The position numbers and the translations under genes are program-made. A model generated the notes under the pieces. The model had not been told where the DNA came from. It ran no database searches and worked only from the letters and a program-made list of their open reading frames with translations. Source: Zygnema cylindricum (Eukaryota > Streptophyta > Zygnematophyceae > Zygnematales > Zygnemataceae). Taken from it: 56,375 nt of DNA. Shown in pieces: positions 12,654-24,064 of the stretch (within the stretch, counting starts at the first letter, position 1; each line of letters begins with the position of its first letter). The stretch covers positions 1 through 56,375 of the forward strand of contig JBBHKE010002037.1 in NCBI GenBank assembly GCA_037447655.1, given 5' to 3'.

Positions 12654-13126
12654 NNNNNNNNNNNNNNNNNNNNNNNNNNNNNNNNNNNNNNNNNNNNNNN
12701 NNNNNNNNNNNNNNNNNNNNNNNNNNNNNNNNNNNNNNNNNNNNNNNNNNNNNNNNNNNNNNNNNNNNNNNNNNNNNNNNNNNNNNNNNNNNNNNNNNNN
12801 NNNNNNNNNNNNNNNNNNNNNNNNNNNNNNNNNNNNNNNNNNNNNNNNNNNNNNNNNNNNNNNNNNNNNNNNNNNNNNNNNNNNNNNNNNNNNNNNNNNN
12901 NNNNNNNNNNNNNNNNNNNNNNNNNNNNNNNNNNNNNNNNNNNNNNNNNNNNNNNNNNNNNNNNNNNNNNNNNNNNNNNNNNNNNNNNNNNNNNNNNNNN
13001 NNNNNNNNNNNNNNNNNNNNNNNNNNNNNNNNNNNNNNNNNNNNNNNNNNNNNNNNNNNNNNNNNNNNNNNNNNNNNNNNNNNNNNNNNNNNNNNNNNNN
13101 NNNNNNNNNNNNNNNNNNNNNNNNNN
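12654..13126. other. Assembly gap (N)
   Basis: A run of 473 N. Any reading frame across it is meaningless. Confidence 1.
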
Positions 13127-14316
13127 CTTAGAGTCTTGTTGTTGTTGTTGTGTACAAATTTCTAGCACTTTCTTTTACTCTTTTTACACGCAAACACACC
13201 AAGTATTTTAGTTCAACACTAACAACAAAGGTATATCTGATATCAGTCTGAAAGTTGTGTATTTTGATACGCTAGCACCTACACGCGTAAACTTACGAAT
13301 TTACTTCTTCGAGAGTACTTTTATCTTTTCCACATGATTGGGTTGAAACTTTATTGTAATAAGATATATTTGTATATATTATTGCATCCACATGTCCAAG
13401 GTGGTAATTACGTATACTACTTTGGATCTACGCGAATTTCTCTTTCCACTTTTTTTAATTGAGTTTTATTTACCGTTATTTTACCGTTAAAGCAAAAATA
13501 CAACTACAATTTATATATGTTTATATAGAATAATGTTATTTCAAAGTTGGGTTAGTACACCTTTTCTATTTTCATGAGAGCTTCTTCATTTAAGCATTCA
13601 AATGCGCACATCCACGATCGCATAGTTTTATGTGTTGAAAGTCTGACTATAGTCTATATGGAAACAACAATCACAACTTGATTTTATGAACCACACAAAC
13701 GCACATTTTTCTCATTTTCTTTCACGATCTTTAAACATGTGTTGTTGTTGTTGTTCTGAGATTCTCGCGCGCGTTTGGTAGCTTTTTGTGGTGCGTCGTT
13801 GCATTGAGATTGTGTTGGTACACCATCATCTCGTCTTTGTTCTGCTGCAAGTATAGCTCTTGTTCTTTCACGTCTTTCGCGCAACGATTTTTCACATTGC
13901 TTTGCTATATTTTGGGTCGTAGTAGGAGTGTATGTAGCGGTTGGTTTTCCATGTGGTGGATTAGACCCTGCGTCCAAGCATAAAATATAGTCTGTATACG
14001 TTTTTCACTTCCCCTGGCATTATTTTTTACCAAGCTTTTATTTGCCATATGAAAAAAGGGTATAACGATTATATGTACGTAAAAAATAAACAATTACTTT
14101 TTTATTCATCTTTACTCACTTTCATTATATTTTTCCAACTCAAACCCATCATAACAACTTTTCAATTGAAAGATTAAATTGGCACGCATGTGTCCCACAT
14201 ACACATTTTGGTCATTTTCTTGGATTTTTTTTACTTAATGATATCTATCTTGCCAACATATCGAAAGACTTAACAAAACAACCAATAATCTCATTTTATA
14301 AAGTTATTTAAAAAAA
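13127..14316. other. Non-coding interval with one charged minus-strand frame
   Basis: A 97-codon minus-strand frame at 13684-13977 is rich in Arg, Glu, Gln and Asn (RERRERTRAILAAEQRR). It contains an Asn run from a (TTG)n microsatellite. It could be a decayed exon or a transposon-encoded fragment. I recognise no domain. The rest looks non-coding. Confidence 0.3.
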
Positions 14317-15512
14317 CCTATTCTATTTACATGGAAAAATAACCATATAGTGATTTTTTAGCTCACCTGAACGACATCGTATTTCTCAGTTGTAAGCATC
14401 TATGGGCCAGAATGCCATTCCTGTACATATTTCCTAAAGGTAAAATCATCATGTATTTTATGTGTTTGTCTATTTATGTTCAATTGAAATAGGCATACTC
14501 ACGTCAACACATGATACACCATCCACCAACGTCGACCATAACACGATTCAATGAACAACTTGAAAACATGAAACTCTCTTTCTATTATCAAACCCAAATT
14601 TCATTTCCATGCTATCATGCATTCTATGTGCTAATTAACCTTTTCGGTTCATGTTCAACTGAAAAGCGTACTAGTATGGATTACACACTTTATAACATGA
14701 AACATAACGTGATTCAAAGAAACAACACAAACACATCACAAACCATTTCAAACGACAAAAGTGATTTATCGTACGTTGAGTGAATTAAAGTACGTTATTC
14801 CTATCTACACATTTTGCACCATTTTCATGAACAAATCCCACTTGGAAACGGGAAATTCATTTTTTGAGAGCCTCATACCAACAATTCATGAACTGCCCCC
14901 GCTTTCAAACGGAAAAAGTCGTTTTCATAATGTTTTATAACAATACCTATTCTATTTACATGCAAAAAATAACCATAGAGTAGTTTTTTTAGCTCACCTG
15001 AAGGATATTGTATTTCTTCAGTTGTAGGTTCAAGCATCTATTGGGCCCAAATGCCACTCGTGTACGTATTTTCGACAGGTAAAAACATCATCTGCTTTAT
15101 GTGCTTGTCGATTTATGTTCAATTGAAATAGGCATACTCACGTCAACACATGATACACCATCGACCATAACACGATTCAATAAACAACTTGAAATCATGA
15201 AACTCTCTTTCTATTATTAAACCCAAATTTCATTTCCGTACTATCATGCATTCTATGTGCTAATTAAATTTTTCGGTTCATGTTCAACTGAAAAGCGTAC
15301 TACAATAGATTACACACTTCATAACATGAAACATAACATGATTCAAAACAACAACACAAACACATCACAAACTATGTCAATCGACAAAATTATTTATCGT
15401 ATGTTGAGTGATTTAAAGTACGCTACTCATATCTACACATTTTGCACCATTTTCATGAAAAAATCCTACTTGGAAACATAAAATTCATTTTTTAAGAACC
15501 TCATACCAATTT
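14317..15512. repeat. Tandem duplication, two ~580-bp units
   Basis: Copy 1 (about 14317-14893) and copy 2 (about 14946-15512) start with CCTATTCTATTTACATG and share TTTTCGGTTCATGTTCAAC, ACGTCAACACATGATACACC and CCCACTTGGAAAC. The offset is 629 bp. A partial third end follows at 15505-15541. The differences are scattered substitutions and small indels, so the duplication is old. Confidence 0.8.
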
Positions 15513-15569
15513 TGATGAACAAATCCCACTTGGAAACATGAAAAAACCGTTGTTTTGTAGTTACAGCTC

Positions 15570-15672
15570 TACAATATCAGTATACATATCAACTTACCTT
15601 GGTAATATTGTCTTCGCAAGTCAACGTATATCAGTATACAAATCGACTTACCTTGGTAATATTGTCTTTGAA
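15570..15672. repeat. ~53-bp direct duplication
   Basis: TATCAGTATACA followed by TCNACTTACCTTGGTAATAT and TGTCTT occurs at about 15574 and 15627. Confidence 0.75.
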
Positions 15673-15879
15673 CACTTGCAGGTTGAAACGTTAGTCGAGC
15701 CGAGATGGCAAGGCCGTTCCAAAGTTCAGCCAGACCAGAGTTGTACTGTTCAGCCAATTACTATTCAGGTCGAATGAGTGTACTAATTTGATATTGTTCC
15801 CGAATTTTTCAGATGTGCAAAATGAAAAGTGTTTTTTTTTACGGTAATGTCGGTGGTCGATCGTAGATACTGGTGGGCG

Positions 15880-16530
15880 GTAACGTTGCATTACGCCAGC
15901 GGTACGGCGGTCCGTATTGCGGGGGATCGCACAGCAGCGTTACATTGTGCCAGGTACGGCGGTATGAACTGCTGACGCACGGCGGCGTAGAATTACGTCG
16001 GCGGGCAGCAGCGTAGAATTACGCCAGCGGCCGATAGAGTAAAATTACGCCAGCGGACGGCAACGTAGAATTACGCCAGCGGGCGACGACGTAGAATTAC
16101 GCCAGCGGGCGGCGACGTAGAATTACGCGAGCAGGCGGCAACGTAGAATTACGCGAGCGAGCGGCAGCGTAGAATTACGCGAGCGGCCAGCGGCATAGAA
16201 TTACGCGAGCGGCCGGCGGTGTAGAATTACTCGAGAGGTCGGCGGCGTAGAATTACGCGAGCGGACGGCGGCGTAGAATTGCGCGAGCGAGTGGCGGCGT
16301 AGAATTACGCGAGCGGGCGGCAGCGTAGAATTACGCCAGCTGTTGGGAGCGTAGAATCACGCCAGCGGCCGGCAGCGTAGAATTACGCCATCGAGCGGCA
16401 GCGTAGCATTACGCCAGCGGGCGGGCGGCAGCCTGGAATTATTCCAGCGGTACAACGGTTGCACAACGACAGGCGGCAATGCTACATCGTACCAGCAGTA
16501 CGGCGGTCCGTTATGCGGACGGACAGAAAA
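15880..16530. repeat. GC-rich 26-bp minisatellite (core CGTAGAATTACGCCAGCGG)
   Basis: About 17 near-contiguous 26-bp units (15987-16433) are built on GTAGAATTACGC followed by a variable G/C-rich 14-mer. Diverged units with CGTTGCATTACG and TACGGCGGTCCG flank both sides. The GC-rich, CpG-dense composition contrasts strongly with the AT-rich surroundings. Confidence 0.9.
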
Positions 16531-18330
16531 AAATTGAGACAGACAGCGCTTATATAAGGGTTTCCTTGAAGGCAAACAAAGTTCCTTTATTTATATAGTG
16601 ATGAAGAAATCGACACATAAAAACCGATATGTATTGGATGATGCCAAATGCGATTTACCGATAGGATATTGTTCATTATTCCGCTACGATGCAACGTTTC
16701 AATGAGGCAAACCGATCTCGGTATGCTGATATCGAGTGGATGTACATCGAGAAATCATCTAGATAAGTACGGAAGAAAAAAACCACTAAATCTAGGATTG
16801 ACACTTTAAACGCGAATGAGAGAAGGGAGGGGGGAGCAAAAGGAGGAAAGGGAGAGAGGGAAGAGGGAGTGAGTGGGCGAGATAGGGAATGACAACGAGA
16901 AAAAGAGAAAGGGAGAGAGGGGCAATGTCTTTTTTTTTTCATCCTCTCTCTCTCCCCACCACTTTCTCTACCTTCCCCCCCGTCACCCTCCCTTTTGCCC
17001 TGTAAGCCTCCCTTCCTCCCTCTCTCACTTTCTCCTCCCTCCTCCAAGCCCTCGATTTTACAATTTAAATGGCAAGGTTCGACTTTACGGATAGAAGGGG
17101 GATAGAGTGAAGAGAAGAGAGGGAAAGAGAGGAGAAACCCTCTCCCCATCTTTATGTCTTTCCCTTTCTCCCTCCCTCTTTCTCTCTCCCTCCCTCACTT
17201 TTTTTGTTCCGTTTTCCTCAACTTTTAGATGAGGAATCCTCACAAATAGTAAATAAAATGCCACACGCTATAAGTTTATGGATTTTTCCTCCACCAAGTT
17301 TATCATGTGTTTTGTGATTTTTTATTCAAAATGGTTTCAATACCATTTGCGGCAATAATAAACGCCATGTTGTTATCGCGAAGCCTATTGTACAAGTTTT
17401 TCCAATCGCTCGAGAGAAGTGTTGCATCATCTTCTAGCTCGGTGGATGTGTCTATTATTTAAACACCTATCTAGTTCCAGTTTTTCCCATATCAGTTTGT
17501 TTTCACTCGCAAAGAGGTGGTAAAAAATGTTATCTACGATATACATACAGTTTTTTACTTACACACAAATTGTGTGACCCTCTAGGTTGCAAGAGATAAT
17601 GCTTTTATAGCTATTTTTTCCAACGCCATTTTTTTAGAAAAATATGACATGCCTTTTTATAATCAACCAATTTTTATTCCATGCTTCTTTCTTGATTCAT
17701 CTCTTGATGGGTGAATTGTTGGATGACTCTCCTACGTTGGAGAATACAGATAGTACTATGGTGGCCCTTTATGGGCTCCTTTACACCCCGTTAGTTAATA
17801 TAAAGTTTTAAAAAAATCAACAATTGGTTTTACAAATTGTGTTTTATTTTTTGTGGCCTAGGCCATACATGTCAATAACCCACCAAACCAAGTTTTTTTT
17901 TTTTTTATGTTCATTTTCTTGAATAAGTTTTGAACTATCATTTTATTGGGAATTCATTAATTGCGTTGTGTGGTGTCCACAAATTCTAAAATGAAATCCT
18001 TCACTGTTTCACTAATTCAAAAAAGTCAGAGTTTTAGGTTCATATGTTGGAGCCCATTAACATTCAATCCCTTTCCCCCCCAAGCCTTTCCCTTTTGCTA
18101 ATCCACTAGTATGTCCTTCGCCTCTTTGGTGAAAATGTCCACACAACTGTAAAATTATCTCAGCATCCACAAACATTTTTTATATAATGCCTTTGATACA
18201 ATTTTGAAAAATCTTTGCAAACTCTAAATGAACCACTTTAACTGAACAACCTTTTCAGCTGAACTACTTGAATTGAATTACTTGAACTACTTTATTTGAA
18301 TTACTTTAACTGGACAACTTTAACCTAACT
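16531..18330. other. Non-coding, with polypurine/polypyrimidine tracts
   Basis: Purine-rich (16815-16925) and pyrimidine-rich (16930-17050, 17135-17200) simple tracts are followed by AT-rich sequence. A 12-bp-like ACTTGAATTACT repetition lies at about 18225-18335, just where the copia reverse transcriptase breaks off. Confidence 0.6.
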
Positions 18331-18333
18331 ACT

Positions 18334-18582
18334 TTAACAAGATTTGATCAATCGGCATACCTTGCTCTCCTCCCCTTGCTCCACAAACCCTCCGGGCTGT
18401 CGCATAAACATCTCCTCTTCCAACTCTCTATGTAAGAAGGCACTCTTGTTGTCCATTTGATGCACTTCTATGTCTACTGCTGGTGACAGATTGAGAAGTA
18501 TGCGGATGGAGGGAAACCTGACCACCGAATCAAATGTCTCCTCGTAGTCAATTCCCTCTTTTTGATTAAATCCTTTTGCCAC
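18334..18582 (-). pseudogene. copia reverse transcriptase, N-terminal fragment
   Basis: MAKGFNQKEGIDYEETF, then VVRFPSIRILL and QMDNKSAFLHRELEEEMFM, are the opening motifs of copia RT. The first catalytic aspartate (QMD) is present. The sequence ends after V-C-R-L-I-K-S and no YADD box follows. Confidence 0.85.
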
Positions 18583-19231
18583 TAACCGAGCCTTGTAGCG
18601 CTTTATCAGTTAAGTTTCAGTTTTAATACCCAACTACACCTGATTGGCTTTTGGACAGTAAGACATTCCACCAACTCCTATGTATGGGCCGCCATAATTG
18701 AGCCATATATGAGCCATCTCCTCATTAATGTCTGTCTTCCACCGGTTCCTCTCAGGACAATTCATGGCCTTATCATAAGTTTGGGGTTCATTGGGGTGAG
18801 AGAGTTTGGTTACCTAGTTGTTAACTTGTTTCTCTTGCAGTCTTTTACTGTTTTTCTTCCTCTCTCAAAATCTGTTGTCGCGATAGATTGTTGCCGTGGA
18901 TTTTTTTCGAACAATCTCAAGTTCTCCCCTGTCCCTTGATTGCGGGTCTATTTTCACCACGTCTTTTGCTTCGGGTTGAGTTCTCAGTTGAAGTTCCACA
19001 GTTGAGTCATTCTTGATCTGATTTGTACGTACAATTTTATCATCTTTTTGGAAACGTGGGTAGTTAGGAAGCTCAAAGTCATAAGAGTTTTCTCTCTGAA
19101 ATGTTATTTTAACTTACTTTGTATGTTTGAAGGGATCCACAGATTTCCTTTCATTTAGAACTACTAGATGCTTCACTATAATTATATATTCTTTTTTAAG
19201 ATCATAGACTCTATACCCTTTTATATCTTCA

Positions 19232-19492
19232 TCATATCCTAGTAAAGATCCCGTTTTTCTTCGGATCTAACTTCCAATTTGACCGATCTGTATCTAGACT
19301 GAACACTTGGCTGTCGAAAACCTTTAAGTGCAAAACATCTGGTTTTCGGCCTGTCCACCTCTCATAAGGTGTTTGTCCATTTACTACCAAAGTAAGCAAT
19401 CTATTTTTGAGATTATTCGCACAGTTCATTGATTCGGTCCAAAATAGATTTCCTATTTTTTTAATCCGACAGCATACTCCTGACACAATCAC
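19232..19492 (-). pseudogene. copia integrase C-terminal segment
   Basis: This follows the core after a +/-1 shift. It contains NGQTPYERWTGRKPDVLHLK and a Phe-rich ending, the characteristic TPYE.W.G.KP..HL block of copia integrases. Confidence 0.8.
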
Positions 19493-20549
19493 TTAGTGTC
19501 TTATTTAACCTCTCGGCTATACCATTTTGCTCAAGATTTTTAGGGATTCTCTTTTGGTGTTTTACTCCATCTTCTCTCAAAAAATCCTCAAACTGATTGG
19601 AGGTATACTCTCCTCCATTATCACTCCGTACTCTCTTAATTGTGGTTTCTTGTAGTTTCACACTCCATGCTTTATATTCTTTGAAAATTTGTGGGGCCTC
19701 TGATTTATTTTTCAGAAAATACACTCTTGAATACCGAGACCAATCATCAGTGATAGTCATGATAAACCTCTTACCTCTGAGTGAAGGCACTTCAGCTGGT
19801 CCCGAAATATCACTGTGTACCAAATATATATTTTTTTCTCCTTTATAAGCGGCTATTTTTGGGAAGGGTAACCTGTGTGCCTTACCTTGAGCACAACCAC
19901 TACAGTCACTTAGTTTTTCACTTTCTCCAAACTCAATTCCTTCCACTACTCCCATCTTTTTCACGTCTTTCAACTTATCTAAACACACATGTCTAAGCCT
20001 TTTATGCCACAACATAATATCATGAACACCTACATAATGAAGTTTTGTATTTGCATTGCTGAAAATCAACCTAAATATTCCTTGGCTACCGTTTTGAGCA
20101 GTGAAATAAACTTCCTCCTCAAAATTAACAATAAAGGTTCCCTTTCTAGTGCTAGTTTCAAAACCCTTATCATCTAACATATATGTTGAGATGAGGTTTT
20201 TTTTTAGCTCACGGATAAATAACACATCAGAGAATGTGACTATCGATGTCTTTCCCTCCACTAAGACTTTCAGATCTACTGATCCTACCAAAGTAGTGGT
20301 GACTACTCCCCCATCCCTATACCCTATCTCTACGGTGGGAATCTTTCTCATCTTTGTGAACATGTGTTTGTCCTTACACATGTGCATGGAGGCACTTGGG
20401 TCCACAATCCAGCCTCCTTCACCTTTCAATCCCCCAAAAGCACATTTGTGCTTTCGCGGAATGTCGACCTCGGTCTTTGCCTCCAACTCCTCATCCAACA
20501 AAAACTCATCATCCTCGTCCTCGGATTTCTCCTCATGTACTTCCGTCAC
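19461..20549 (-). pseudogene. copia protease-integrase fragment
   Basis: This is a 362-codon open stretch. It begins with a protease-like WIVDPSASMHMC, where the usual aspartic protease D-S/T-G has become D-P-S. Next come the GAG-pre-integrase domain (LWHKRLRH ... CSGCAQGKAH zinc ligands) and the integrase core. The catalytic residues are visible as HSDISGP, RSDNGGEY and EQNGIAERLNKTL, so the integrase triad D-D-E is preserved. A frameshift near 19475 ends the frame. Confidence 0.88.
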
Positions 20550-20589
20550 AAGAGACTTTTACATTCCTCTTGGAGGTCCTGTGATCAGC

Positions 20590-21203
20590 CCCTCTATTAA
20601 CCAAAGTTTGGCTAGCTTAGAGCACTCCGCCATATAGTGCCTCGGTTTTTAACAATAATGACACAGCCCTTTCGAAACCCTTGGTGCAAGCTCATCGTAC
20701 TAATTTTTATATCCCCCTCTTCCGTAGTTTCCAACCGGTTTTGTAGGATCCTTCTTCCTCCAATCGGTCTCGGCTGCCAAGGCTTGTCCACTCTTTCCTC
20801 CTCTATGGATCTCTATTGTATTCTCGCGAACGAGAATCATCCCCACCACAAAATTCTTTGTCCACCTGGAGTCAAGCAAGTCGTGCATACGGTTGACTAA
20901 ATTCTCGTAATTATCGGGTAACTTAATGAGCAAGCAGTTAACCTTCATCTTTTAACTTTCTACCTTTTTAGCACTCTCTAGTTCAATGAAAAGTGTTGCG
21001 AGCTCATGTCAAAAATCCAACATCATCCCCTCTTTGAAGATATATGTATATACTTTCTGATCAGCCAACCGTTTTTGCTGAATTATACCACTTCGGTACA
21101 TCTCTATGAGGGTCACCCATAGATCGGATGTCGTTTCAACTTGCAAATGAGGAGATGCAAGTCCTTGAGTAAGATGGCGGAAGATGAAGTGCTTTACCGC
21201 CAT
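20590..21203 (-). pseudogene. copia Gag, UBN2-type region and zinc knuckle
   Basis: Two frames (21009-21203 and 20700-20948) carry LWVTLIEMYRSG, a basic Q-K-R-L helix and LPDNYENLVNRM. These match the retroviral Gag-like (UBN2) domain of copia elements. Downstream, a CCHC knuckle (CHYC ... H ... C) is readable but is interrupted by a TAA codon near 20650. Gag would package element RNA. This copy cannot make a full protein. Confidence 0.7.
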
Positions 21204-21276
21204 ATTGGTACAGTCCCAGTATCGATATCATTCTCATCGTTCCACGAAATAACTGATATGAATGGTGAACCGGTTC

Positions 21277-21570
21277 CTATAAGTGTTGCCATAGGTGTGA
21301 TCGTCTCCTATTTTTTCCTTTTTCCATCACAATGCTTTCTCCGTCATTCGACTCTTCCGGTGGAGGTGGATCTTTGGTAATCCTGCTTCCCCCAAACCCT
21401 AGAGGAATGGGCGAACTGGATGGACTCTTCACTCGTCCAATCACTGTTCCCCAAAACCTCTTTTCACATAGAGCTCTTGTCATCATACTCTCTGCGTATA
21501 TGAAGCTAGTTTCGGTAAAGATGGGCAGCCTAGAGGGTGGGCCCATAACTTGGAACTTTGAGACCTCCAT
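21277..21570 (-). pseudogene. copia Gag, N-terminal part
   Basis: The frame contains SFIYAESMMTRALCEKRFWG followed by T-V-I-G-R-V-K-S-P. This fits the start of plant copia Gag, where an aromatic residue, a methionine-rich helix and a WG.V.G pattern precede the UBN2-type domain. A frameshift separates it from the next Gag block. Confidence 0.6.
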
Positions 21571-21778
21571 AGGTCCTCAGAGTAGGTAGCATACAATAAG
21601 CCTTTATCATAGCCTTGCCCTTTGACACTTTGAACAACTCTGACCACCACCTTGATAGAGAACCGATTGAATCGACTTCACCTCGTGAAGACAAGACTCC
21701 CTTGAGTCTAATGCAAAAAAAAATCAGGCAATTTGCTCCCTTGAACAGTAAGTTATAAATGGTGTCATGCCGCATGGT

Positions 21779-22020
21779 ATCGGACGCATGCGCGCACAAT
21801 ATTTTGCATGCGTACACGATATCGCGCACGCACGCACAATATTGTGCTCGCACGCGCGATATTCAGCATGCGTGCCCGATACGGTGCACGCACACGCGAT
21901 ATTGTGTCCACGCGCACGATATCGTGCACGCGTTCGCGATATTCGGCGTGCGCGTGATTTCATTCACGCGCGCACGATATCATTCTCGCACGCACGATAT
22001 TTCGGCGTGCGTGTATGATT
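21779..22020. repeat. 20-bp CpG-rich palindromic array in LTR
   Basis: About 12 units on the theme ACGATATCGTGCACGCACGC, each with an internal GATATC-like and GTGCAC-like palindrome. The array stays open in several frames because 20 bp repeats in 60-bp super-units. This explains apparent Cys/His/Arg-rich frames, which I do not call as genes. Confidence 0.85.
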
Positions 22021-22283
22021 TTCGGTCGCACGTGCGACCGCGATTTATTCATGTTTGATGTGTACGCGATTTGCGTACACGTCTAATAGAACAAATACTA
22101 ATTTCGTGCGTGGTACCATGTCGTTTCGTGCGCAGGTACACATTTTTCAAGTATTTCGTGCGATACCATATGTTTCGTGCGATATGTTTCGTTTCGTGCA
22201 TACGCACGCGATTTGGGGAGTATCGACGTGAAGTATCGTTTGGAGGCGTATCGCGATTTCCGGGCGACGCGCCGATACATATG

Positions 22284-22293
22284 TTTATTTAAG
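22284..22293 (+). promoter_or_regulatory. Candidate TATA box of the gypsy LTR
   Basis: TTTATTTAAG lies upstream of a hairpin with CGCGAACC / GGTTCGCG arms. The right copy has TTTATTTAAT at about 32044. No transcript evidence. Confidence 0.4.
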
Positions 22294-23194
22294 TCGCGAA
22301 CCCATGTAGGTTCGCGCATACACGTAGTTAGGGAGGGTTTTTACCCTCGGACAGTGGATTATGCGGAACGTGCGGCAGACAATGTTGGCCGCCTATTGGC
22401 CAACATTCTAAGTAGTTCTTTCATGTGAACTAGCCTAGACATAGGTTAGGGTTTGCGTAGGCGTAGCGTAGCTAATACTTAGTTTATTTTCAGACTTAGA
22501 ATTTTTAGCTTTTGGACAAGAATTTTCTCTTGGCGGCGGAGCTTTCTCTTGCTCTCTCTCTCACCGATTGCTCAAGTTTCTTCCTTTCTTTTGCTAGCTA
22601 GCTGTAGAGGCTAGATAGTTTACGTACATTCTCTCTTGTAATTCTGCCCACGCTTTTAATCCACGCGGCTCAAAGCCAAGTCCGGAAGGTTTCCCTCCAA
22701 CTTGTGTCATTTTTGGGAAGTGGTGGATTGGAGTTCGTGTGGAGAAGCATCCGGATCCGGCTGCCCTTCCCACGGACAGCTGAACGGTTTGGGTGTTGGT
22801 ATTTGTGTTGTTTGTATTTTCGGTTGGGAATGGAAGGGTGATTTTTGGCCGAATTTGGAGTTTTCCTTGTTTTTGGTTGGAATTATTTATTTTGCTTCGC
22901 TGCTTTCTTATGAGATAACTCTTGTAAAGAATACGTAGAAGACCCAAGAGCCTAGTGGCTACCTTGTGGTTGAGTATTCTTGTCCAAAAGACTTCGCATT
23001 TCAAAAGCTTTTATTTGAATTAAATTATTAAAAATATCAAATTTATTTTATAAAAGAAAAAAAAATATCTCTTTTCATTTTCAGTTCTAATTCATAGCTT
23101 GGTCTCTGCTATTTTCTTTCCAATTTACATTTCGTTTTCAGTTTTGATTTGAAATAAAAATATCACAAAATTAATTAATTTTATAAATTTTATT

Positions 23195-23231
23195 TTATAA
23201 AAAAGAAAAAAAAAAAAAAAAAAAAAAAAAC
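23195..23231. repeat. A-rich tract in gypsy leader
   Basis: Near-continuous A run after AT-rich sequence. It may be a slippage tract or the tail of an inserted retroposon. Confidence 0.5.
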
Positions 23232-23968
23232 TTTTTGTTTTTGTTTCCCGCTATTTCTTTCTTTCAATCTTTGTCTTTTATTTCGTTGCCACTATATTTC
23301 TTGGCTTTTGTATTAAACCTAAATTTTGTATCAAATTTAGGGTTAATCTGCAAAATTAGGGTTTGGCTGTGGAATTAGGATTTTTCAAGTGGAATTAGGG
23401 TTGGCCGCTGGCTTTTGGGTATTGTGGTCACCAGATTGGCTGTGTATCTAGAGTTTGAGCGGCCTACGACTTTATTCTAACACTTTTTTCCTATCTATCA
23501 CCTTTGTGCTTCTTATTGGTTATTTTTCATCCACCCAACGTTATTTTTTTCCCTTCCATTGGTTCCCTAACATTCCACGGCGTACATCTTCACTGTACGG
23601 AGGGTTATTTTGGGAGACGTTGCGTGGAGCGAATTTCGTGGTCCAAATTTTATCCTCGGGAGCTTTGCAAAACCCGACTTGCTTCGAACAAGTTCGGTTC
23701 ACCCTTAGTGCTCACCAGAGTACTAAAGGTGTCTGTAAGTAGTCGATGCCTTGCGGGTGCAGGAGCGTTTCGATTTCGTGTAGACACGCGTGTAGGGGAG
23801 AGGTGTGGATTGGTTCCATTGTGAACCTTTCTTATTGAGCATTTGCATTTTCCTGCTTTCCATGCATGCTATCTGGCCCTAAGTGGCCTTGGATTTTCGT
23901 GTGACTATCAGGAGTGGGATTTCTTCCTAGATCTTGCCGTGGGTGGCACTGTGTAGACCTTTTCCCGG

Positions 23969-24064
23969 CTGTGTTGTTGTAGATCTGCACCCAAAGGTGC
24001 CTGGATAGCAATTTGGCTGTGTTGTTGTAGATCTGCACCCAAAGGTGCCTGGATAGCAATTTTC
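23969..24064. repeat. 48-bp tandem duplication upstream of gag
   Basis: The unit CTGTGTTGTTGTAGATCTGC...GGATAGCAATTT occurs twice back to back (23969 and 24017), with virtually no differences. It is a recent duplication in the untranslated leader of the gypsy element. Confidence 0.85.

Larger units (their letters stand above)
18334..21590 (-). mobile_element. Ty1/copia retrotransposon relic
   Basis: The order on the minus strand is gag, protease, integrase, reverse transcriptase, which is the copia order. The frame is broken by several shifts and at least one stop inside the zinc knuckle. The RT stops after its first quarter, and the YADD motif, RNase H and 3' LTR are absent. A gypsy LTR-like unit begins at 21763. 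No copia LTR or primer-binding site was identified. Confidence 0.85.
21763..22940 (+). repeat. gypsy LTR-like unit, left copy
   Basis: This 1.18-kb unit begins TGTCATGCCGCATGG and matches 31526-32700 almost base for base. It holds a 20-bp palindromic repeat array (21779-22020), a TATA-like TTTATTTAAG at 22284-22293, then three hairpins (22293-22410). These are promoter- and transcript-leader-like features in the order expected of U3-R-U5. The homology ends at GAATACG near 22940. Confidence 0.8.

Noticed and set aside
12545-13168. Open frames of 166-206 codons spanning 12.5-13.2 kb
   Set aside because: They are mostly N; the gap creates the apparent openness.
15987-16433. CRISPR array
   Set aside because: Units are contiguous 26-mers with a variable half, not repeats separated by unique spacers of constant length, and the genome is eukaryotic.
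16676-17149. 157-codon minus-strand frame rich in Glu, Gly and Arg
   Set aside because: It translates polypurine/polypyrimidine simple repeats.
21530-22058. Several long Cys/His/Arg-rich open frames on both strands
   Set aside because: They arise from the 20-bp repeat array in the LTR, which is open in many frames. Sequence bias, not protein conservation, explains them.
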